Shown here: positions 46,446 to 58,099 of the stretch, one piece after another | Numbering within the stretch: position 1 is the first letter of the stretch | Layout of the letters: the number at the start of each line of letters is the position of its first letter | NCBI GenBank assembly: GCA_951804985.1 | Contig: OX638130.1 | Coordinates: forward strand, 77,928,583 to 77,992,582 | Direction: 5' to 3' | Length of the DNA stretch: 64,000 nt | Source of the DNA: Dryomyza anilis | Lineage: Eukaryota > Arthropoda > Insecta > Diptera > Dryomyzidae | Program-made: the position numbers and the translations under genes | Notes under the pieces: generated by a model | Databases searched by the model: none | The model's input: only the letters and a program-made list of their open reading frames with translations | What the model was told of the DNA's origin: nothing

Positions 46446-46899
46446 GTAATATATTTTGACCAAAGTGTATTTGTCGGCCATCGCATCGAAACCACCCATT
46501 AATAAAAATCAAGACTGGTAAAAACAGGTTACTCAAGTCAGTGACTTATTTATGATATCAAAATAGATGGCCTTGGAACGAAAATAGCTTTTTAGTCGCT
46601 CTAACCCGAATCCTCTTGACTAATTTTTAATCGAATTTCGATATTAAACGTCATAGACTTACTAATTATTAGGATGCAAGAATCTTGAACATGTTATATA
46701 TATTTTTTATTGGGTGGAATTGAAATTACTTTATTTTTGTAACCGTGGTTATTAAAAGTTTGTTTTCATAGTAATGCACAACTATAGACGCATTTTAATA
46801 AATACCACAAAATGACACATTATTTTCAGTTAGAGTTAATTTATTTTATTTTAATAATGAGTTTTGACTTGTTTCTGAATAAGCTCAAATATTTTTTTT
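46446..46899. other. ATM intron sequence
   Basis: No ORF or repeat recognised. Directly follows the donor of exon e. Confidence 0.5.
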
Positions 46900-47210
46900 G
46901 GCATGCTATTAACTAAGCTTATTCGCACTTCTTCGGCAATTGTCCCCCAAGCTTCAATCATATCCATTTTTAAACGTGAAATTTTTTCGTATTACTTTTT
47001 TTCAACAACATTCTTCGGAACATCATTCCCCAGCTATTTTCTATTAGATTATGATCTGTGGAGTAGTCTGGCCAATGCAAAACCTTCACGTTATGTGATC
47101 CAAGCCATGAGCTCGTCTCATTGCCATTATCTAGAGAAGCATTATTTTGTTTCAATTTGATATTTTCTGCATTATTTTTCTCTAAATACGTTCTCATCAT
47201 CAATACTCGT
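46900..47210 (-). pseudogene. Tc1/mariner transposase C-terminal fragment
   Basis: The minus-strand frame has KQNNASLDNGNETSSWLGSH, NVKVLHWPDYSTDHNLIENS and WGMMFRRM, the second D (degenerated to N) and third acid block of a Tc1 DDE domain. A sister fragment lies inverted at 47530-47940. Confidence 0.75.
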
Positions 47211-47499
47211 GTATAGCAAAGCTAACTTTAGTATACCATTAACAAAAAATAAAAATTACAAAATGAATCGATTATTTTGTAATAATAGTTTTTTCCGATG
47301 AGAAAACGTTTAATTTGGACGGGCCGGATGTTTTAAATTCCTATTGGAGTGACCACACTACTTTTCGAAGAGAAACTTTGGGGGCGGTCCTTTGATGGTT
47401 TTGTGAGCATTTTGTTTTCATGAAATGCTGGAGTTAGCATTACCATACACGAGTATGAACTCTAGAGAATAAAAATCGATGTAGACAAATAACTTCCTC

Positions 47500-47946
47500 C
47501 GAATTCAGAGAGAAATAATACAGAAAATATCACATTGCAGCAAAATAATGCTTCTCTAGATAAAGACAATGAGACTAGCTTATGGCAAGAATCGCATAAC
47601 GTGAAGGTTTTGCATTGGCCAGACTACTCCACAGACCTAAATCAAATAGAAAATATCTGGGGAATGATGTTCTGAAAATGTTTGTTGAAAACATGCAATA
47701 CAAAAAATTTAGAATTAGTGATTTCTTGAAAGCCGCGCTTGACACAGTCAATAATATGTCAGAAGACATGGTTCTACCATATGTTGAAAATTTTTTTTTT
47801 TTTCGACGAATCCCTGCAATCCCACATACCCGCCCAATCGACCGAGAGGCTCGTCCGTGTATCGTACGGACATGGTGACCGGCAACAACAGTCCGGACTG
47901 TCCTGTGATTCAATTCAGCTACAGATTTAGTATCATCAGCTGGCAC
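47500..47946 (+). pseudogene. Tc1/mariner transposase C-terminal fragment, opposite orientation
   Basis: Plus frames read QQNNASLDKDNETSLWQESH, HNVKVLHWPDYSTDLNQIEN, then a one-base shift and YKKFRISDFLKAALDTVNNM. This is about 85 percent the same as 46900-47210 in inverse orientation. Either two insertions or the arms of one rearranged element; the 47220-47490 centre is not recognised. Confidence 0.7.
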
Positions 47947-47959
47947 ATATTTAAGTGTA

Positions 47960-48687
47960 TATTTATTTATTTAAATGGTCAAGTATTAATTGTTTTAAAA
48001 TGTCAGTGGAGTCACATTGTAATATAAGATGATATAGGTTATTAAAGTCATTTCAAATACTACGAAACGGATTGTTCTGTAAGAAGTTTGTATTGCATAG
48101 ACGTAAAGGCTTATAATGTTTAGACGTAAGCGATGGAATGTTAAATGTCGTTGTATTTATTAAATATGTAGAATGTATGTCACTGTTTATAAGTTTATGC
48201 AAAAATGTTACATTTAGCATTGTGCGTCTACTTTTTAAAGTTAGAAGGAGAATTAGTTTAAGTCTGCTCTCATTCTAAGTGCGAATAGTAAAAATTGCTT
48301 TTGCACTGATTCAATCATATCGATATATACATTGTAATGGGGATTCCATACTACGGATGCATATTCCAGTATTGGCCATACAAGTGAGGTGTATAATAAT
48401 TTAGTTGTATAAGGATCATCAAATTCCTTTGCCCAACGTTTCATAAATCCTAGCAATCCTTTTGCCTTGTTTTTCATATGGCTTATGTGAGTGTGAAAAC
48501 GTAGCTTCGGGTCCATAGTTACACCAAGGTCGTTATATACGGTAACTGTGGACAATCAAGAATTTCGTAGCTGGTTATATGATGTTTTTTACGTGTGTTT
48601 GCACTTTGTTATATTAAGTTTAAGGCAATTATAGTTGCACCACTCAACCACTTTGCATAGGTCATCCTGTAAGTATAAGGCACATAC
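47960..48687 (-). pseudogene. 5'-truncated LINE, reverse transcriptase C-terminus
   Basis: Minus frames: LYLQDDLCKVVEWCNYNCLK, then VYNDLGVTMDPKLRFHTHIS, KAKGLLGFMKRWAKEFDDPY, LLYTSLVWPILEYASVVWNP and VQKQFLLFALRMR, the RT thumb and C-terminal region of a Jockey/R1-like LINE. A short 3' UTR continues to about 47960. Confidence 0.75.
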
Positions 48688-48797
48688 GCGCTTGAAGTAT
48701 TATCCGATGGTAAAAGAGGTTCGGTTGTATTTATTTCCATTGATTCTATAGCAGGAGATTCGTTATTGTTGTCAGTATTAAGATCATCACCAAGCAC
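48688..48797 (-). other. Exon-like acidic ORF of unknown origin
   Basis: Minus strand between an AAATTAG acceptor and a GTATGTG donor, open frame VLGDDLNTDNNNESPAIESM, EINTTEPLLPSDNTSS. Composition looks coding. It adjoins the LINE on the same strand. It could be a LINE-captured exon or part of a LINE ORF1. Confidence 0.3.
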
Positions 48798-48907
48798 CTA
48801 ATTTGAAACTGCCCGGTTGGACAGATTAGAAGTACTAGGGATTGGCAATTTATTTTTTGTGCTTCGTAAATTCAAATTGTTTTTCTTTCTTCTTTTTTCT
48901 CATGTAG

Positions 48908-49036
48908 CAAATCGACAGAGCAACTTATGAACTCAAAGATGGTTGGGATTTATTAATTAAAAACAACAAATCATTTTTTTTCATTGCTTTATGTCAATAT
49001 CATGAAAAGTTTTCTGCAAGAACAAGAAATTCTTGA
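48908..49036 (+). CDS. Possible ATM exon, uncertain
   Basis: After tttctcatgtag an open frame reads QIDRATYELKDGWDLLIKNN and SFFFIALCQYHEKFSARTRN before a stop at 49034. The composition and a WDLL..FFFIALC block suit the ATM segment expected between exons e and f (QDLLFLDMLKFLCLC). Against it: its phase (0) does not fit exon e (phase 1), and no good donor precedes the stop. It may be a true exon with a partner not seen, a relic exon, or chance. Confidence 0.35.
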   Translation, partial: QIDRATYELKDGWDLLIKNNKSFFFIALCQYHEKFSARTRNS

Positions 49037-49049
49037 ACCTAATGATAAT

Positions 49050-49919
49050 ACTTATATGAGTTTTACATTTTTGGCACTCTGGTGACAAAATTAGATTTGC
49101 CGATGAAAAACTGTTTGTATTAGAGGCTCAAAACCACACATAAAATGACCGATTTTGGGCAGTGCACACTGGTGTACGAAAAATAAAAATTCTCTATAAA
49201 TTGAGAAGTTGTTGGCATTTAAATTTTATTAATTGTACTGTATATATAGATCCGTTATTAGTTTTATGTATACAATAATATGTTAGGGTCATAGCTGCCA
49301 ACTTTGTCAGATAACTCTACGCTGTCTGATTTTTTAATTACCGGTCGATAAAAAATATATTATCAAATTTCTTAATTCCGTGTAAGATTTTTCTTACAGA
49401 AAAGATTTTATTCTCATACAAATTTTTTTTTTCTCATACAGATTTTTTAAATTTTTTTTTATAATTCTTTAATTGATTTTATAAATGCTATCGAATTTTA
49501 AATATTATATTTCAAGAAAAATGTGATGAATTTTAATATTTTGTTTATATAATTATTTTTAATATAGAAAACACTACATTTTTTCGAGTTTTTGTCTATT
49601 TCAGATATGCATGAGTGATTTATTGAGAGATTTTTTATTGTATTATGTGGGATTTTGTAACTTTTGTTTTAATTTTAGATTTTTGGTAGATTTCTTAATG
49701 CATGAGAGATTTTTTGTCAGATTTTTTAAAAACACGACTTGTAAAAACACGATTTATGATGTTTTGCACCACAGCAAATTTACATAAATTTTTGACATTT
49801 AAAAAAGATCATTCCACTTTGATTTGGAGTGGTAATAATTTATCTTCTATTTTTTCTAAACTTTGAAAATTCTGTTTTTTAGTATATAAATCGCCATAAT
49901 TTTGGATTGGTTTGAGATA
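49050..49919. other. ATM intron sequence, AT-rich
   Basis: Repeated agatttttt words (49380-49720), no ORF or terminal repeats recognised. Confidence 0.5.
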
Positions 49920-51085
49920 CATCAATAAAAATATTACTTTTATTTAAAGATAATCGATCATAGTATCTAGTAAAATTTTAATATTGGCGATTTATTTGGT
50001 ACGTTAGTGGATATTTCTCATCAAATTAAAAAAATATAAATATTTTATTACTACTATTTATTATAAAACGCAGTTTTTCTCGTAATTTTTTTCTATTATT
50101 TTGTTTATTTTTTTTAATATTTGAATGTATCATAGTGTAGTAAACAATTTCTTCATACACTCTTTTTATCTGGCGCTTGCCGTATTCCTTGCAGAGCACT
50201 CCTTGTAGTGCTCTCAAAATTCTCAAATTCCTTAACATGCAATTTTATTATAAAAACCAGTTTTTACTTTTTGAAGAATTCTAATTTATGTAGTTATTTT
50301 ACAAAATTTTCGTTTAGAATAGTTGTTTTAAGTTTTCTACGTTAGCCTGAAAGAAAAATCTTGTTTTAGAATAAGACTTTTACCATTCATTGTAATTGTG
50401 TAAGTTGAATAAACCAATTCCTTCATGAGGAACCATAAAGGAAAAACTCTAGAATTGTTAGATCTGCTGATATTGTTGGACATTGAAATGGGACATTACA
50501 ATTCGACGATTGCTGTAATTTTTATTTAACTAATCTTTTAAATTTCGACCATAGTGACCCGAAGCGCCAACGTGTTGGTGGGTAGTTGTCCCACTTTTTC
50601 TCAATCGGGACATTTTCTAGAAGCTCCAGAAATGTATTTCTTAAAAATTCAAATAAATTTTGATTTGTATACAGACTAAAGGAGAACACTTTTTAACAAC
50701 TATTCTGAATGAAAATTTTGTAAAATAAATACATAAAATAGTATTCCTTAAAAACTAGAAGTTGTTTTTTTATAATAAAATTGTATTTTGAGGAATTTGA
50801 GAATTTTGAAGAAATCCACAAGGAAAACGGTAAGTGCGAGATAAAAATTGCGTATGAAAAAATTGTTTTTTACACTATGATACATTCATATAATAAAAAA
50901 AGATAAATAAAATAATAGGTAAAAATTTCGAGAAAAACTGAGTTTTATAATAAATATGTAATAAAATATTTATTTTTTTACTTTGATGAGAAAAATCTCC
51001 TAGCGCTCCACATAAAATGCCAATATTAAAATTTTACGAAACTATGATCGATTATCTTTAAAATGAATGTAATATTTTTGCTCTG
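49920..51085. repeat. Large inverted repeat with ~0.42-kb arms in an ATM intron
   Basis: 49920-50345 pairs with 50668-51085 (aaatattac..taaagataatcgatcatag at the outside, aacaactattctgaa-tgaaaattttg near the loop) at perhaps 80 percent identity. The loop is about 320 bp and holds a gtgacccgaagcgccaacg stretch. Non-coding. Transcription with the ATM pre-mRNA would make a long hairpin. Confidence 0.75.
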
Positions 51086-51352
51086 GGCTATAAATTGTAG
51101 AAGTTATAATTAAGAATACGGTTGTATCACTTTTTGTAAAGTTAATTTTGAAATTACATAAAAAGCTTATTTTCTACCAAATATTTGTGGCAGTATTTAT
51201 TTAGAATTGGACTGATTATGTTGCCTGCAAAATGGATTTTCTATAAATTCTTGCAATACACATACAAATTTAAAACAAAAAATTTTTATAACGAATAATA
51301 TCGGTTTTCTATACTTTTTCTTCGCGGATTTTTATTATTTTTGTTGTTTACA

Positions 51353-52680
51353 GATTAACCAACGCTCTGGGGATGCCCCCCTATACATGCAATGCACAGT
51401 GTTGATCGTTAGAAGGGATAATAGGTTAAAGGGAGGGAGGAAAGGTGGAGTTGTGCCGGTGGATGTTTGTTTTGAACTTGCAAATATTAAAAATGTCGGG
51501 AAAAAGCGACGCAGGGAGACTGTTCCACAAAAATATCGTGCGACTGAAGAACGAAATCTCTCTATAATGCGTGGTTCGGTTGAGAGCCGAGTGGACAACG
51601 ATGCGGTGGGCTTGGTTAGATGCACGAGTAGAACGAGAGAACACACAACCTGGTGGAATCAGGCCATGTATTTCCCCGAATACTACCGTTGTATACGTCT
51701 AAAACAGGCTTACACACCAAACGGTAATTCAATGCTCAAGAGAACCAATCCAGGATGAAATATTTCTATTCGCTATTCAGGTCCAGGAGCTCCAAAGAGG
51801 ATTTTGAAGCCCCTGCCCAAATGTGCGAGTTTAATTCAATCTTAGGCCGTATAAAGGTGGTGTAGACAGCAGCATGTCAGCAAGAGTGAAGTATGTCTTA
51901 ACCCGTTTTTGAAAACCAAGGCACATGACCGCTTCTTTTGACACATCAAATATATGATCGTTCCAACGGAGGTCACATTGTATTGATATGCCCAGAACGT
52001 CAAGAGCAGTTGACTGGACAATATATCCACAGCACCCATATTTAAGGGAGACAGGGATGAATCCATTCTTTTATGAGATAACAGACAACATTGGGTCTTG
52101 TTTGCATTAAAACCAACTCTATTTGCAAAACCTCACTCGTAGATTGATTTAAGGTCATTTTCATAGTTCGTCTTTTACTCTCAATCTCCACAGAGTTTGG
52201 GCACTTGTTGAACGAATATGAATGACAAATGTTACTGTCATCTGCAATGGAATGGATTGGGTACTGGGTCAATGACAAAAGGTTATTGATAAATACCAGA
52301 AATAGGGACGGGGAAAGGACGACTCCCTGCGGAACTCCAGAATTGATGGAATGTTATTCTGAGAAAACACCATCCATCGCAACTCGTATTGAACGACCCT
52401 GGAGAAAACTCGATATCCATCTAGTAAAAGAATCACCGACACCATATGCAATTAGTTTTGTGTCACACTCGATCAAATATCCAGAGCTACAATCTTACTC
52501 TGCCCAAAATGGTGAATACAATTATTCCACTTTTCGGAGAGTATCGCCATCAAGTCAACAGTGGATCTAGTTCTACCGAAACAATATTGCCGGTCACTAA
52601 GTTGTGCTCCAGATAATACACAAGGTGGAAATTTATTACGCTTTCCATTACCTTGAAGAGCGCTGAGAATATGGCAATTG
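51353..52680 (-). mobile_element. CR1/Jockey-type LINE, second partial copy
   Basis: Same family as 2240-5060: frames with IHSIADDSNICHSYSFNKCP, LNRTTHYREISFFSRTIFLW and SLLTINTVHCMYRG, in scattered frames. It covers the RT C-terminal half only, runs to the same 3' end, and is more decayed than the first copy. Confidence 0.8.
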
Positions 52681-53027
52681 GTATTTTAAGTAATTTATTT
52701 AATGACGTCATCGTAATAAGTGAAATGTGCAGTATGAATAGTAAATAGCATCCACTAATCATTTCTTTTAGTAATTTTTATGGTGGAAGCCTTTTTTGTA
52801 GCTCGAAAATCTATAAAATGAAACTGTCTTTCCTGCTACAGGTACCAATTTTATTGACCACAATTTTATTCTTGAAAGTCCTGTTTTGATCCACCTTTAT
52901 TACGATTTTTATTTTTGGGTGGAGTGAGCAGTGATATATATCGTGTATATTTCTTCTTTATGCTATGGCCGGTTAATTACACTTGTACCCATATTTTTAT
53001 TCGTAATTCGTTCTTATATCTTTGAAG

Positions 53028-53203
53028 CTAAAATTCATATGCGCGGAGATTTTGAAGATTGCTTAAGCAGTGTCAACAGTTGTCTCAAAATACTTGCTAC
53101 ATTATGCTCGAGTACATCCCATTTTAAAGACGCATTTGCTTTATTTGAACGACACAAGTTTAATTTAAGATCGGATTTGAATGACTTAATGCTCTTAATA
53201 AAG
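53028..53203 (+). CDS. tefu: ATM (tefu) exon f
   Basis: Acceptor cttatatctttgaag; two bases complete the codon left by exon e. The frame encodes KIHMRGDFEDCLSSVNSCLK, then LCSSTSHFKDAFALFERHKF and SDLNDLMLLIK, an amphipathic helical stretch. Donor ATAAAG|GTTTTA is weak but phase-compatible with exon g 60 bp away. Confidence 0.65.
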
Positions 53204-53263
53204 GTTTTAATTGATAATATCGTAATACGCTTCATATCAAATAATTACAACATTTCCTTGTAG

Positions 53264-53390
53264 ATATTTTGCGCACAGCGCAATGTTTATCATCAAGTTG
53301 CCGCATGGATTACCGATACATTAATAGAAGTTTGTCGATTATTTCACAACAATATTGAGTTTAGCGTAAGGATCGTTGAATTACTTCCAG
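53264..53390 (+). CDS. tefu: ATM (tefu) exon g
   Basis: Acceptor tttccttgtag, donor TTCCAG|GTATGT, 42 codons plus one base: IFCAQRNVYHQVAAWITDTL, IEVCRLF. With the end of exon f it reads LLIK-IFCAQRNVYHQV, which aligns with [21 protein letters not shown] of ATM. The next exon is not in the window, so the following intron is longer than 10.6 kb. Confidence 0.75.
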
Positions 53391-53557
53391 GTATGTAGTA
53401 GTTATATCAGCTATCGTATATTTCATGTATATTTCACGTATACTATAATTTTGTAATGTGAAACTGTGGAATTTAGTTAACCTTAATTCTAAGAATTAAA
53501 AAATATTCACAATACTGAGCCATCTCGAGCTAGTCTTTGCAAGAATTGCCATATCTA
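53391..53557. other. ATM intron start
   Basis: Sequence directly after the donor of exon g, no feature recognised. Confidence 0.4.
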
Positions 53558-54273
53558 CACACAGAAAATTATTGCGGCAAGTGCCGATTTCAATATTTGC
53601 ATGAATGGCATCCACACACATAGTAAACTGATTTGTTGCGGCAACCAACTAAATTGCCCTACCGAATCATCCGGTTGCGGTAACAACTGATATAGTACTT
53701 GCAACAACCTCTCAATTCGGTTCTGGCAACCTCCAAAACGGTGTACAACCTCCAAGTCGAAGAACATTAGGTTGTGACAACCTCCTAATCGTTAAACATG
53801 AGGTTGTCGCAACATCCTAGTCGGAGTGTGGAATTTTCTAAACCTCTAATTGAAATTTTATTATAACAAAGTTATTTATGTATGTAAAACTTATGTATTC
53901 TATATGTATTATAGTTGCGTAAATAGGCCGCAAACACAATTATGAAGTATATCTACTAATTCCTGCTCCCTGAAAAAAAAAAACAATGTAAAGATACATG
54001 TATCTGCATGCATTTATTTTTTATTTCCTCATAACCAATAAATAAAAATAAAACTATTTTCGTTGCCACATATTTTTTATTTATATTATTTTTCACTAAT
54101 GAGAAATTTGTATTGAGTAAATGTATTATTTTATTAATATTTTTATATTTATTTCGCAATGTAACTTAATTAATCAATTTTCTTTTGTTTTCGAAATGTG
54201 AAAATTGTTGACGGTTATTTATTTCTGCATGTAACCATAATTAACCCATGCCAAAAGAGGATTTTTCTGTGTG
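53558..54273. mobile_element. MITE with CACACAGAAAA ends and TA duplication
   Basis: cacacagaaaatt (left) and its inverse aatttttctgtgtg-like right end lie between TA dinucleotides. The left third repeats ggcaacctcc/gaggttgtcgc words. Non-coding, 716 bp; TA targets suggest Tc1/mariner mobilisation. Confidence 0.6.
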
Positions 54274-54680
54274 TATGTATATAGGTAGACAAATTTTTGA
54301 ATACTTAATAATCGTACACTCTAGACACAAAAGAAAATTTGTGTAATTTTACGATCATAAAGCGAGTCAACTTGTTTCTTCACTTTATATTTAAACGTTC
54401 GTTTAAAATTGAATCTCTAATGTTTAAATGTAATTTTTAAGAATCACCAATATATGTGTAAAATTAAACATTAAAATGTGGAAAATTACTCTTTTTTATT
54501 GTGAAACTTTAATATGAAATGTGTAAAATTAAACATTTATTAAATTAAATATGTGTAAAATGTGTAAAGGCTCGTAACTATAGTCAATATTGGAGCTTTA
54601 ATTTAATTACGACTTTTTTGAAAGTTTTTGTATAAAAAAAATGTCATTAAAAAAAAAGCTTCAGTTTAAAATTGACTATA

Positions 54681-55370
54681 CCCAGCCGGCCAAACTATCA
54701 TAAACGTCAATGATAGCAAATATTCGTAAATAATGAATAAAATAATCGTATACGAAAATCGTAAATGATTCGAAAACGCATACAGGTATCATAAACGAAC
54801 TAAAAACAATCATATATAATAAATTTTCGATCGTTTATGATCGTAAAATACGATTATATACTCGTTATAATCGATCTTTTTTGTTCGTAAACGAACTCGT
54901 TTTTAATATTTTTACGATTCAATTTTAATCGTAAATGATAATCATTTTTAACTCTATTACGAGCTTTTTCTTAATTTTTTAACGATACAAAAAAAAAATC
55001 AAGTAAATGCATTTAATTTTTATATTAAGTTCTCAAATGGATTTACTTACTATTAATTTACAGTAAATGATTTAAAATGTTCACCAAAACAATTCATTTA
55101 ATCTTGTTAAAAATATTGAGCTTTTCTTGCATGTTTTTAAATAAACATTTGAATAGAAAAACAATAATAATTTTGACAATCTTTTTTTACGATATAAACA
55201 CTCGAAAAATACGAGCCATCGTTATTTACGAGCAAAATATAATTGTTTTTTTCATTGACATTTATCATCGTTTTTTACGAGCAAAATGATCGAAATTTAT
55301 GAATATTTTGAATCGCCAAACGATCGTAATTTACGATAATCATAAAAAATGTGTGTAGGTGTCGACTGGG
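54681..55370. mobile_element. MITE with CCCAG(T/C)CG ends and TA duplication, rich in ATCGTAAA
   Basis: cccagccgg at the left and cgactggg at the right sit between TA dinucleotides. The body is full of atcgtaaa / tttacgat words in both orientations, so it folds back on itself. No ORF with meaning. Confidence 0.55.
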
Positions 55371-55439
55371 TAGTTACGCGCCAAAATGTTTAATTTGTTC
55401 GGGGGTTGCGTTTCCGAAATGTTTAAGAATAATTGTCCT

Positions 55440-57052
55440 CTGGGGGTCGATTCTCGTTCTGTGAAGTGGTGAAGTGATAAAAATTATATCCTATTCATTT
55501 GAAGTTATAATTTTTATCACTTCATAATGCTTAAAAAGGCGATTCTCGATCTAGCAGTGAAAACATTGCTATGAACAATGTGGTGAGTTTCGACAATAGA
55601 TATTTTATGTCAAATAAATTTGTCAAAATAATTTAGCTTTCAAAGAAATTCAAACAACAAAGGAATATCCGCAGCAAATTAAATGGAATAAAGAATAATT
55701 AAAGAGAAACATGTACAAATTGTGATGGTTAAAGTGTTCTTGTGCTATTGTACATTTTATGAGTCGTAAAGTAAGTCAAGAACCGTATTAGAAGTGTTAG
55801 TGCAAGTGTGTGTTTCGTAAAAAGATAAACAATAAAACAATCATTTTCATGCAAAATTTTACGACATATTTTACTTAATTACGCTGCAAATGTGAGCGTG
55901 GATGTGTACAATTTTATGGAGTAATAAATATGTGTTATTTTAAATTCATAAAGGAACGACAACTCAACTAAAAACACATCCTCACTAAAATGTCGGATCT
56001 AAATGTATTGGTCCATAATCACATCTTTTTATTCACTTGTCTTTAATCATCACTATATGTATAAATGTAAAATTTTGCGGGACAATTATATTGTTAATGC
56101 CCTTTGTCTATTTGGTGTAATCGAAACCGATTAGTGTCATTTTATGATACTTTACAGATTCCCAAATCCCATGTCCATTTGTTTATCCGCATGTGCTGAA
56201 TTTTACTCAGTTTTAACCTTTCTGAACATTCTGAACATTTCTTGTAACTCGTAAGCCACTTCTTAATATAAAAGAAAGTACTTAACAGTGGTGGCCTACC
56301 ATTCTGCATCCAAAAAAATACATTGTAGTACCACAACACCCACGAATTTTGTTAATAGTATTTTCGGGAAAAAAAAAACAATGAGCTTCGCTACTCTGTT
56401 GTTGGATTTGTTTGTTGTTGCACTTGCAAAAACAATGAAGTGCATAAGCAGAACACATGTGTTTGTTATTTTATTCGATTTGCCGCTATACAAAGACGAA
56501 AACAATAACCAAACAGATGATAAGTTCGGACCAAAGAATAGCGAGTCAGCCGTTCTTTAAATTAATATTTTACAAAAAACAACATGTGATTGTTTTTGTA
56601 CAACACGAAGTTTTATTGTGAGCCCAAAGTGCGGAAAAAATCGCAATATTTCAATGTCTTCAATTATAATTAGATATAGGCTAAAAAATTGAAAACCTTT
56701 CCGTGCATCACTGATTTTTCATCGATTTTTCCTTTTTTACCATCATCATTTTGTACACAAGAAATCAATTATCAAACTGTAAATTAAATTTCACGAAACA
56801 AAGTTCAGTGATAAATTTATTTTCATATGAAGATATTTTGACAGCATATTTTATTTTATAACAAAACGAGAATCGTAAAATATGAAAAAATCTTAAAAGG
56901 TGAATATGAAAATGTTCTATGATAAAAGTGTGATTTCACATGGTTACTGTTCTCCATTTTATATTTCTTCATCAAACGAGAATCGGATTTTTTAAGAAGC
57001 GGTGAAAAAACTCTTCACTTCACCGCTTCACAGAACGAGAATCGCCCCCCTG
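55440..57052. mobile_element. hAT-like non-autonomous element with CTGGGGGTCGATTCTCG ends
   Basis: The left ctgggggtcgattctcgttc and the inverse of the right end (cagggggcgattctcgttc) match over about 37 bp, including tgtgaagcggtgaagtga. Internal copies of the same gattctcg word occur near both ends. No 8-bp flanking duplication is visible, so the age or class is uncertain. No transposase in 1.6 kb. Confidence 0.65.
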
Positions 57053-57059
57053 CATCAAA

Positions 57060-57425
57060 AATTTGAAATTCAGAATTTTCAATTAAAAATTTCTGAATTT
57101 CAAATGGAAATTTATGAATTTTTAAATATAAAATTTTGAATTTCAAATGGAAATTTTCTGAATTTCAAATGGAAATTTCTGAATTACAATTGATGTTTTT
57201 GAATGTCAAAGAGAATTTCTGAATTTCAATTGATGTCTTCTGAATTTCAAATGGAATTTATGAATTTCTATTGATGTCTTTTGAATTCCAAATGGTATTT
57301 CTGAATTTCAAGTGAAATGGAATTTCTGAATTTCAAGTGATGTCTTTTGGATTTCAAATGGAATTTCTTTTGATGATTTCAATTGATGTATTTTGAATAT
57401 CAATTGATCTTTTCTGAATTACATT
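57060..57425. repeat. Minisatellite of tgaatttcaaatggaa units
   Basis: About a dozen degenerate 25-30-bp units alternate tgaatttcaaatggaa and tgaatttcaattgatg. Confidence 0.85.
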
Positions 57426-57829
57426 TGTAAATGGTGTAGACGTAAACCCGTCCAAGTTAGTGTGTTTTTTTCATTCGAGCGCAGTTTTTGACAAGTGCAC
57501 ATCGTAGGTAAAAAAAATACAAACTTCCAATGCTTCCTTTTTGCGAGTATCTATATTAATAAAATAAAACGAGTTTTTTTCTCTTGCACTAATCGGCCGT
57601 ATTTCTGTACAGATTTTAATGATACTGGTATCAAATGATTCATATTAATCAGGTGTAGTGCGTGCTATACATAATTTTTATAATTTTAGAACAAATAACG
57701 CCAGAAAAAGCTAAAAACTAAATTACAACAACCATATGAAAAAAAGAAGTGCAGTTGACTGCGCTCACTGTGGTTTGTGCAGTGCATCACACTCTCGAAT
57801 ACAGAACTGCACACAAAAGAACAACAAAT

Positions 57830-58099
57830 ATTCAGTCGCATGGTTTTTTTGTTGGTGTTGTTGGTTTTACACAGCAAACAGAGGGTTGCAAAGAAAACAG
57901 AAGTTTCCACCAAAAAGAGTTTCAATTAATGCGTTCAGAAAATACATTAATAAATTGTTTAGTGAAATGAAAAAAAAAAACATATTTCGACAACGATAAA
58001 TATAACAAACTACAATTACAACAATTTAAACTAAATTAATAAAAAATTAAAAAACCCAACATTTAGTAACATTAGTAAGTGAATTTTATAATTCATTAA
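57830..58099. repeat. Repeat F, copy 2 (continues at 59681-59727)
   Basis: It matches 43041-43330. Its last part, aagtgttttaacagattt, follows the inserted element at 59681, which proves the insertion. Confidence 0.75.

Noticed and set aside
48688..48797. Simple inversion of one ATM exon
   Set aside because: Exon phases (0 in, 2 out) do not fit the neighbouring exons; kept only as a low-interest question.
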